DNA of 64,000 nucleotides, from contig OZ037902.1 of NCBI GenBank assembly GCA_964035575.1, positions 1,239,001-1,303,000 of the forward strand, in the 5' to 3' direction. The translations under genes and the position numbers were made by a program. Positions 41,625-49,902 of the stretch are shown one piece after another. Within the stretch, counting starts at the first letter, position 1; every line of letters starts with the position of its first letter. The notes beneath the pieces are model-generated. The model was given only the letters and a program-made list of their open reading frames with translations, did no database searches and had not been told where the DNA came from. The stretch comes from Rhynchopus sp. YZ270_cl-10 (lineage: Eukaryota > Euglenozoa > Diplonemea > Diplonemida > Diplonemidae).

Positions 41625-41678
41625 AAGGTGCCTATTTACGAGAGGCATAGGCTTAGGTTCGTTTTAAACTTTTCTTAG
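41625..41678 (+). promoter_or_regulatory. T-type repeat and acceptor-like tract upstream of paralogue B
   Basis: AAAGGTGCCTATTTACGAGA, then GGCATAGGCTTAGGTTCG and a T-rich stretch ending TTTTCTTAG at 41,678, 48 bases before the ATG. As at the first gene, a T-type copy sits about 100 bases ahead of a start codon and is followed by pyrimidine-AG. Confidence 0.5.
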
Positions 41679-41726
41679 AAGAAGGTACAAAAGGGGGGGT
41701 GTGGGCGGTGTGGTGTGTGCGCAAAG

Positions 41727-43643
41727 ATGGAGGAGCGGGGGGCAGGGCTGCTGCTGCTGCTGCCTCTGCTGCTGTTGTGCCATGCCACGGAGGGTGGTAG
41801 TAGTCGAGGGAGAGGTGGGCGGGTGGATGTGAGCATCGACGTCAGCGGTGCACGCGAGGGGGGCGAAGCAGAAGTGCTGCAAGAATCAGTGAACAGTGCG
41901 TTGGAGGTATTGTCATTCTTTCTGTTGTTGTTCTTCTTTTTTTCCCAATATAAAAATGTGGCTGCTGCCTCAGTGGTATTGTATGTTTGTCTACCCCTAT
42001 CCCTATCCCTAACCACCAAACAGACGATCTCCGTGAACGCGACGCACTACCCAACAGATATCACACACGTCAACGCCAGTGTCGACCTAGATCGTACAGG
42101 TGGCGACTCCTTCACGCTGCGTGCGTACCTCGGACAGGCGTGCGACCTGTGGGCACCCCTTGTGATCGACGTCGGGAACATCACAATGAACTCACGCAAC
42201 CTGGGGCAGGGCGAGCTGCACTTCTTCCGCAACACAAGCGAGACGCTGTGGGTGCTGATCCACAGCTCCTTGGCAGGCATTGTTGTGGAAGAGGCTGCTC
42301 TCGAGATCTACGTCACGAGCGACAAGCTCCGTGTACGCACCACAGGCACACCCATCAACATCACCTTCGCGGACCCCAACCACATGCGCACACACTACTC
42401 CCTGGGCACGCTCTGGTGCCTCTGCCAGGTCACCTCAGCTGAGCTCACTGGCCTCCCCATGGGCAACCCACCCATCTTCATTGAGGCCAACTTCAAAGCC
42501 TCGCTTGTCAAGACCATCAACTATCTGGGCGACCTCAAAACACCCGACCCTGCCGTCACCACGCAGATCACGGTGGACAACGTGCAGCTCTTCTTCTTCT
42601 ACTGGCAGAAGGAGTACCAACACAGCGAGTCGGTCCCCATTGCGTTCCTTGCGAACGACCCGCAGGGGAACGGAAGCTTTGCCTTCCTCGGCAGCGCGGA
42701 CGAGAGGGAGTTGTGGTACCGGCTGCTTGCAGAGAAGGTGAACATCCTCTCCGCTCATGAGGACATCCGGCTGATCCCCGACAGTCTCAGCATACAGCAC
42801 AGCCGCGAAGAAACGGACAGCTCCGCAGACTCGCTGGAGACCTACATCATCGCCGTGATCGTGATCTCCGGTGTGATGTGCGTCGTCATCCTTTGCCTGC
42901 TCTTTCTCCGCCTCCCTCTTCTTCGAGGCTGTCGCGACACACTCCGCCAGCGGGTCCCCTGCTGCGCCTTCCTCCCCCCCTCTCCAGGCAGCGAAACTGC
43001 AGAAGAAGACCTCCCGCCCACTGCACAGACGGACCCCCCCGCAGAACGCTTGCCGGCAAATGATTCGGCTTCCCCTGGGACGGACCGGGGCATCATCAAG
43101 CCAGGGGTGAACCCCATAGACGCCTGCGTAGGGTCGCCTCGGTCGTTCAACAACAACAACCAATCGTATGAGAGTTCGTCTACTTCGTCCACGAGGAATG
43201 CGGAGGAGGGGCGGGTAGGTGAGGAAGGTGGGGAGATGCGTCCTGCGTCGGAGCGCAGTGTCGGGCCGATTCTGAGTCGGTTGCGTGGGCTTGGTGTGGA
43301 GAAGGCACGGTCGCAGCGGCAGAGTGATGTTGGAATGAACCATGGTGGCAACGGCGTTAGCAACGGCTCTGTGGTGCGTTCCCCAGGGATGGAGTTCGTC
43401 CCCGGACCTGGCTGGGAGAACACAACGGACTGCACGGAGATGTCAACGAACTTCCACCACCACAACCACCACAACCACCACCCCGCAGGCAGCAACGTCC
43501 ACCACCTCGGTGCCCACGTTGCCCACGGGAACCACTACTATAACAACCACCAAGGCAGTGTACAGCAAGCCAACAGTCGTACTGGACGCTCCGACAAGCA
43601 AGCCCTCTCCGATACAGGCGACTTCGATGACTATGCTCAGTAG
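41727..43643 (+). CDS. Type I membrane protein with PGPGWE tail motif (paralogue B)
   Basis: I read exons 41727-41906 and 42024-43643 (phase 0), giving 599 residues. A signal peptide (LLLLLPLLLLCHAT) opens the protein. The ectodomain to about residue 330 has sequons (NVT, NAS and NIT types) and LWCLCQVTSAELTG, the counterpart of LACMCEMVT in paralogue A. The membrane segment begins at about residue 334 (IIAVIVISGVMCVVILCLL), as in paralogue A. The tail has GVNPIDA, MEFVPGPGWENTTDCTEMS at about 517-535, a His/Asn-rich stretch and ends DYAQ against EYSQ in A. The 117-base intron is a multiple of three with no stop, so retention would add 39 mostly hydrophobic residues. Two paralogues about 5 kb apart on the same strand point to a tandem duplication old enough for most of the ectodomain to diverge. 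Function is not recognised. Confidence 0.8.
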   Translation: MEERGAGLLLLLPLLLLCHATEGGSSRGRGGRVDVSIDVSGAREGGEAEVLQESVNSALEVLSFFLLLFFFFSQYKNVAAASVVLYVCLPLSLSLTTKQTISVNATHYPTDITHVNASVDLDRTGGDSFTLRAYLGQACDLWAPLVIDVGNITMNSRNLGQGELHFFRNTSETLWVLIHSSLAGIVVEEAALEIYVTSDKLRVRTTGTPINITFADPNHMRTHYSLGTLWCLCQVTSAELTGLPMGNPPIFIEANFKASLVKTINYLGDLKTPDPAVTTQITVDNVQLFFFYWQKEYQHSESVPIAFLANDPQGNGSFAFLGSADERELWYRLLAEKVNILSAHEDIRLIPDSLSIQHSREETDSSADSLETYIIAVIVISGVMCVVILCLLFLRLPLLRGCRDTLRQRVPCCAFLPPSPGSETAEEDLPPTAQTDPPAERLPANDSASPGTDRGIIKPGVNPIDACVGSPRSFNNNNQSYESSSTSSTRNAEEGRVGEEGGEMRPASERSVGPILSRLRGLGVEKARSQRQSDVGMNHGGNGVSNGSVVRSPGMEFVPGPGWENTTDCTEMSTNFHHHNHHNHHPAGSNVHHLGAHVAHGNHYYNNHQGSVQQANSRTGRSDKQALSDTGDFDDYAQ

Positions 43644-43662
43644 GAAGGAGGATGCACAAGTG

Positions 43663-43767
43663 AAGTAAACGACTTGACTTGTGATTTTTTTTTTACTTCT
43701 GGTTTCACCGTCGCCTTGCAACAGTGAAACCAGAAGTAAAAAAAAATAATCACGAAGTCATTTACTT
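43663..43767. terminator. Near-perfect long hairpin just after paralogue B
   Basis: Arms of about 45 bases: TTTTTTACTTCTGGTTTCAC on the left and GTGAAACCAGAAGTAAAAAA on the right around a 15-base loop (43,709-43,723), with outer parts AAGTAAA and GACTTGTGAT matched imperfectly. It starts 20 bases after the stop codon. It could be a tiny foldback transposon or a 3' end or processing hairpin; the type given here is provisional. Confidence 0.55.
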
Positions 43768-44404
43768 TGTGGTGTGGTGCGGGGCGAGGGGGAGGGGATT
43801 TGATTGGGAGGGGCTGATATGGGGGGGTGATGTTCTGAAGGTGCGGAATGTCCCCCAGTGTTGTGAGATTTTTTTTCTCTTTTAATTTTTTTGTGTTTCT
43901 GTGCACAGCTGTGTGCAGGGAAGGGTGAATGGGGGTGAAGCGGGGGGGGGCTGATATGGTACAACGTATCGTTACGTTTAAGGTATTTTTTTGCCATCCG
44001 ATAATACGCAAAAATAAAAATACAGCAACTTCCGATGGGTAAACAAAAATGCGTCGGGGTTGCACCAAAAGAACACAAAACAGTGGAGATTGCAGAACTT
44101 AACCGAGGCAACCTACACTACTCCAATTTATCAAAAAAAAAAGATAAAATAAAATAAATGCAGAACTACACTGTGTACAAACCTTTTCTTGAGACATGAC
44201 CTTTGTGCGCCCCTAAGGCACACACTTTCATCGACCCAAGCTGTTTTTCTGAGGTGACTAAGCAGCGCGAGGCTTGCTGTTCATCGTACCCACCCCTTAC
44301 TTTTACTTCTTTTCTTTCTTTTCACATTTCTCCCCCTTTTTTTAAATTTGCGACATCCAACAGGCATGGTCAGGCATTCATAACTTTTGGCTTAATTTTT
44401 TTCC

Positions 44405-44450
44405 CAAGATATGAACACGAGAGGTTCATTCATCTTTCAAAGTTTTCTTT
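44405..44450 (+). repeat. T-type dispersed short repeat (TTCATTCATCTTTCAA class)
   Basis: AAGATATGAACACGAGAGGT, then TCATTCATCTTTCAAAG and a T-rich tail. Related copies are at about 30,813, 37,624 and 40,741, with GATGTGTGTGCACGAGAGGT-like beginnings. Confidence 0.6.
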
Positions 44451-45004
44451 TCCTTCTTTTTCCCCCTTTTTTAAACCTCTCTCTCTCTCTCCTCATCAAA
44501 AGTGAAGAGCCACATAATAATTGTTACTTACCGTTAAATCTGCTTTAATGGATTGTAAAGCGCTATATTGCCTCATCGCGGTGTCAAATCCCCAGGTCTT
44601 CGTACAAGGTGGGAAGGTTACGTTTCATCTCACAAAAAACAAATCTTCTTTTTTCTTCATTTTTTTTAACTGAAAAGTAGACTGGAAGTGGGGACGTCAC
44701 GCCCTACCCCAAAGGGTGTGACGAAACCAATTGACCCTCTGGTGCTCCTGTTTGCCTATATCAGTATGAAGTCAGCTGCCGTGGCCAAAAAAAAATAATA
44801 ATAAAAAGGTTAAAAGCGGGGTTGACGAAAGCAAAGAGACATTAACGTACATCTGACCAGTTTTCTTGCTGGTTGTGTTTGCATCATTGTGTTTGGCTTG
44901 GCTTGGTGCCTGCATTAAAGCACTACCAGTTTTTGAGATCGTGTAAAGGAGACGTCAGTTCATCTGGAAGCCGACAGTGAAACCAAAAGTTTTTAAAAGA
45001 AAAA

Positions 45005-45065
45005 CGTAGTGGAGCACACTCTAAGGTGGCTACACTATTACAAACCAAGTTTTCAAAAAAAAACC
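45005..45065 (+). repeat. A-type dispersed short repeat (GGTGGCTACACT class)
   Basis: GTAGTGGAGCACACTCTAAG, then GTGGCTACACTATTACAAAC and CAAGTTTTC with an A run. Confidence 0.75.
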
Positions 45066-45483
45066 ACAATGTAAGTCATCTACTTCACCGTCGTTGTGTG
45101 ATAACCAAAGCCTGCCTATCGTCGTTTGAGTGGAGAGAGACTGAGATATTTCTTTCGGATTTTCTTCTTCTTTTTTAATTTGTTGCCTGTCAAAAAATAA
45201 CCGCTTGAATTTGAACGTAAAATTTCCACAGCAGTATTCTTAAAAAAGATGCGTGCACAGATCTTTCAAGATTTCTAAAAAAAAAAATATGCAGCAACAA
45301 CACAGACATAATCAACTCCAAAACCACCCCTTCCCCTTTCCCCCCTCCACTGTGTTTCTGGAAAGCCACAGTCCAAAAAAAAAATTAACAATGCCTTGAG
45401 TCTATTTAGATGTGTGTGCACATTCATTTTCTACTTTTTTTTTGGAGGTTTTTCAGTCATTCCTCTCAATTTTTTTTTGTCAT

Positions 45484-45612
45484 GAAATGAAGGAGGAAAA
45501 TAGAAACAAAGCATTTTTTTGAACACACTTTTGCGCTTTTCTGGGGGACGAACCGCGCTGCAGAGCCACACCTCACCAAACAGGTCGAGGTGTTGTGCGT
45601 TTCACCACAACC
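45484..45612 (+). repeat. Dispersed 120-base repeat, copy 2 of 2
   Basis: It matches 19,490-19,607: AATGAAGGAGGAAAATAGAA, AAAGCATTTTTTTG, AACACACTTTTGCG, GACGAACCGCGCTG, then GTGCGTTTCACCAC. The copies differ by short insertions in homopolymers and a few substitutions. Confidence 0.7.
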
Positions 45613-47842
45613 CTCTCTCCCATGGGTTTTATAGTGTGATGAGTGTTAAGTTTCTATTTTCGTTGACTAAGCACCAGAGGCTTAGGATCATATTACAAAC
45701 TTTCTCCCCCTCTCTTTTATATTGTGCTACACATTTGTGTCGATTGCTCAAAATAGCCCCCCTCCCATTTTAAAGAATGTTGTGCAAAAGGTGTTGGGGA
45801 CTTGCTTCTCCGCGACGACTTTTTTTTTCATCTTTTTCAAGGTTCCTACTATTTTTTTTATATTTTTTAGATATTGTGCGCGTTAGAGAGGCGCATTGCA
45901 TCTTTGGGAAGGCCCATTTTTCAAGTTTTTTTTTTGTTTTTTTCCCCCGTCCGTACTTTATACAGTAGAGTAGTGTGTAGTGAAGACTTAACACCATCAC
46001 GGCCAACTTGCCCGTGTACAAACCTTATTTCCCCCGTCCTCCCCCCACCAATACCCTGTGAATGTGGCTTCAGCCACATACCATTGCGGGTTTTCCGTTT
46101 CGTTGCTATTTTCTGTTCTGTTCCTTTTGTGTGTCCTTCCCCACACCCCACCCCCCCGTTCCTCTGATGACTGAGGAGGGTCTTTGGACCCGCCGCGTGA
46201 GGTTTTATCTCTTTTAGCACCCTCAGAGGATTTGCGAATTAAAAAAACACCCCTTTTTCTCCCCGCAGATTACGAAAGGCGTTTCCCCCCCATTCCGTCC
46301 CTTCACGCACGAATATTTTCCGGCCACAGTGGCAGAAAAAAAGCAAATGAAGGGCGAAATAAATGAAAAAAATGCTTTGGTTTGTGTCCTTTTTGTGCAT
46401 CTGTTTCACTATAATTTTATGCCTGATGTGTCTGTTGTTTACCAACAAGTAAATACCACGCACACACCTCCCCATACCTTTCCTCCCTTCTAGTTGTAGC
46501 TTACCTAGCGTCACGCCGCTTTTTGTTATATTTTGAGGCAGCCCCGCCAGGATTTTTGAGTTTTTGAAAAAGTTCTGTTGATGGTCCCCCCATTGTGAGA
46601 TGTGTTGCGCCCCCTTTTGGGGCCGTTCATCTTCCAAATTTTGGTTTTGTTTGCTTTTTTTTTGGAACTCTATAGTCGCGTTCTTCACAGGAACAGTTCC
46701 GCTTTTTAAAAAAAAATTTTTTTTTTATCATTTGACTCTGACTGACTGAAGACACGAGTGTAGAAAGCCTGAACCCGAGAGGTGGTCACGCGCATGTTAT
46801 CATACCATAAAAAGGAGTTTTCGATTTTTGCTCATGCAAATTTTTTTTTGGACGATGTTTTGTTTCGATGCAAACAAAAAAAGGAAAAAAAGAACTCTCA
46901 GCACTGTGTACACACTTGTTGTTGGTGAGGTTGTTTATCTTGAGTACAGTCAAAAAAAAGAATGCCTGCAATGCGAAGTATTTCACGACAGCAAAACCTG
47001 GGTGGCATGTGACCCCTGCGTGCCATTAATCACGTTTGTTACCTAGCGAGTGGATGTGGGAGGAGGCGCAGAAGTCCACTCAATAAAGGGGGAGGTGACG
47101 GCTGCGTGCAGGCACCAACTTGCGTGGTGGCCGTATCATTATTCAAAACAACGCCCTTTTTTGCTCTCTGAGTTCTGCCTTCTGTTCTCCCTGTGGTTAA
47201 CAAACTTAACCTTCGTTGTTGTCTTTTGGGTAGGGAACTGCAAGTGGCACATTTCTTTATTTCGACACCTTGATCTTCAGAAGGTGTCCCATTGCGGATT
47301 GATCACCCTCCTTCAAAACCTTAAGCGTAACGTTAAATGTCGTGTTGTCCAGGTATAGGTGATTCCTGTGTGGTGTGTGTTGGAAAGCAAATGTGTAGTT
47401 CCTAGAAGAAACATTGTCATATGGTTGTGTCGATGTGTCATGTGTGTCTGTACTGTGCAGTCAGCAGAGGGCAAAAATCTCATCTTTTTTCAAGTTTTTC
47501 CCACCTTATTTTTTTTCTTTTTTTGACCCCCCAAATGCCCCCCGATCCCAATACGCGTTCCATTGCAGAATTGTAGGCCCCACAGAGAGCACTTAACAAA
47601 GCAAAACAAGCAAGGAACCACACCCCCCCGCAAAACAAACCAGAGCGGAAAAAATAAGCAAAGGGTGCTGCATCCAAAAATAACTAAAATACTGTAACGT
47701 CCGGGGAAGAGAATCATTCCCCGTTTTTTTGATATTTTTTTACATGAATTGCATCACGAATTGTAAGGCCAGCATGCGCCGTTTTTTTTTTTTTTTTCCC
47801 CTCACCAATTTTTTCCCCCTTTTTGGTGCGTTCTGGTCACCC

Positions 47843-47895
47843 AGGTACACTGTCACGAGAGGCTTTTGTATTTCAAGTACATTTTTTTTTTTGTC
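47843..47895 (+). repeat. T-type dispersed short repeat (GGTACACTG class)
   Basis: AGGTACACTGTCACGAGAGG, then CTTTTGTATTTCAAGTACAT and a T run, preceded by GGTCACCC. Confidence 0.7.
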
Positions 47896-48242
47896 TCTTC
47901 GTTTTCGAGAGACCTCAGCAGTCGCAGAGGTGTGCTGTGACGTTAAAGGTGTTCTTCTTTGAGCACACAAACCCCTCTAGTGACCTTCGATGTACATCCA
48001 ACAATTTGCAGCGTCTTCGCGTTTTTTTGTTGACATTCTCCATGTGACATTATTTGAACTTCATTTGAGCACCTTTTCGGGTGCCAACCTACTACCTAGT
48101 GTGTACAAAACTTTGTCTCCAGACACCATACGAGCAACACAAACGGGGGGGGAAAAAAAAGGGACGGACCACCGTCCATACCTTCCGTGGTACAATAAGG
48201 CTTTGGCCATTGTTGAGTACAGATCCTGGTTTACCCACTAAG

Positions 48243-48290
48243 GCAGTGCTGTACGAATACGTATTCTTATGCATATTCTTACAGCACTGC
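48243..48290. repeat. Short perfect hairpin
   Basis: GCAGTGCTGTA on the left is mirrored exactly by TACAGCACTGC on the right, with about 26 bases between. The outer AAGG and ACTAAGG are not paired. Confidence 0.6.
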
Positions 48291-49902
48291 ACTAAGGTGG
48301 TACTATAGGCGACTGTCGGACAAGAAAGAGGGTTCTTTCCGAAAGTTTTGGACATATAAAAAACAGCAGTTAGGTCCTCAACTTTCTCCCCCCTTTCTTC
48401 GCGATTGATATTTTTTTCTCGACTGAGATGCGTTTTCAGCACGTTTCTACTATTTTTTTTTGGGCCGTTTATTTTTTTTGTTCGAAGAGTGCCTGAAGAA
48501 GGAAAAAATGACGTTTTCCAACTTTTGGGATGGGGGGAGAAACAGGAAATAAATCTTGGCAACAAATGAAAGAACAGAACACCACAAATCATCGGCTTTC
48601 TTTTGGGGCAGGGGGAGGTGTGAGTGCGGCAGTGTCTCCGCTCGATTTTCAAAAAAAAAAAAAAAAACAAAGAGCGTTTGCATTTTCTGCTTCACTTTAA
48701 AGGTGACACGAGGAGTGCAGATGCATAAGGCGCAGAATCTTAGAAAACCCTTATTTTTTTCTCTCTTCCGTCCTCCGGTGAGGCGTTAGCACTTTTTTCA
48801 ACTTTTTTTAAAAAACCTGGTTGTATCAGTGTAGACACCGAGGATGAGCACCGCACATTTTTTCTTTTGGCCATTATGTGTCTACACTCTAGTGTATTTT
48901 CCTTCTCTTTTTCTCTCTCTTTTTCTTCCCCCCCCGCTTTCTTTTTCCGTTTGTTTTGTATTTTCTTTCTTTTTTTTTTTTTTGTGCGCGAAAACCTGGC
49001 GGGGAAAAAAAAAAAAATGGTTGTTTTCCCTTCTTGAGTGGATGTAGTGTTTTGCTCCCTGGGAGAGTATTCCAGGGGGTGTGTCGCTACGTCACTACTG
49101 CCTCCTTCTGTGCGTCAATTCAGCACCTCCAAAGGACTATGCGAGTTGGAGGTGTCTTTCGGATGTGTTGTGTGTGTCATTGACGGAGACACATTGTGTC
49201 TTCCCAAGTTCTCTTTTCTCCCCTTTGGTAGTAAAACCTAAAACCTAACACACAGTATGGGAAAAAGAAGAAGAAGAAAAATGAGGGAATTTTTGCACAG
49301 TTGTTCTTAGACTAAGGAACCCCCAACCTTATCCAAAGGCAAAAAAAAAAGGGGGGGCGACTTTGTGTACAGAACCCGTCCTCGGACAGGTGATTGTCGA
49401 AACTACAAAAAAAAATAAATAGTCGACGGAGGTTAACGACTGGGAATATGATAAAAAGCCGTTCCCAATTGTGACACTGCTCAATCCTGCAAAGAACGGA
49501 GAGTTTTAGAAAAACCTCTTCACATGGTAAACACTGTACATACACCAATAATTAATGAGCAATGAGGAAATTGCCTCTGATTTCCCAGCACAACATACAT
49601 CATTTTTACAAGGTGACAAAACTTTTCTCTTGTTTTTTTTTTCTTCCCCATACTGTCGTGGGGTGCGAAATGGAGGCGGGGGGGGGTGATGGTGGGTGGG
49701 TAAAATAAAATAAAATTGAGGGCACGGGAGCAGGCCTTCAGTCCAAAAATTGTTTCTCTATTTTTCTGAGCATGAAAGAAAAAAACAGTTTCCCCCCAAA
49801 CTCTCCAACTCTTCTTACCAAATATCATTTCCCCCTCCACCACCTTACCAACCTTTCACAGAACCATGTCATAACTTTACCCTAGAAAAAGAACACAAAA
49901 AT

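Larger units (their letters stand above)
36862..41726. other. Long AT-rich spacer between the two paralogues
   Basis: 4.9 kb without a convincing gene. It holds T-type repeats (about 36,982-37,030, 37,624-37,660, 37,714-37,762, 38,577-38,615, 39,326-39,375, 39,692-39,745, 40,741-40,780, 40,896-40,945, 41,625-41,672), A-type repeats (38,078-38,130, 40,075-40,181, 40,246-40,340, 40,466-40,522), a GT-rich tract (37,470-37,512) and two inverted repeats. Homopolymer runs separate them. Confidence 0.65.
43768..49902. other. Longest gene-poor spacer, AT-rich with dispersed repeats
   Basis: 6.1 kb with no gene I can support. It holds T-type repeats (44,251-44,290, 44,405-44,450, 45,661-45,705, 47,843-47,895), A-type repeats (44,082-44,135, 45,005-45,065, 48,800-48,850 reversed, 49,363-49,405), the second copy of the 120-base repeat at 45,484-45,612 and an 11-base-arm hairpin at 48,243-48,290. 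Short frames at 46,900-47,360 and 49,038-49,241 look a little protein-like but are unsupported. Confidence 0.65.

Noticed and set aside
41993-42016. Telomere-like CCCTAT/CCCTAA units inside the intron of paralogue B
   Set aside because: Only three or four units, within a pyrimidine-rich intron end; most simply part of the acceptor tract.
46828-47358. Short plus-strand frames, one with CLQC and CDPC pairs
   Set aside because: Single short frames in AT-rich spacer with no acceptor, no homologue recognised and a CxxC pair that could easily be chance.
49038-49241. 67-codon plus-strand frame
   Set aside because: Short and unsupported by a start context or a family; flanked by homopolymer tracts.
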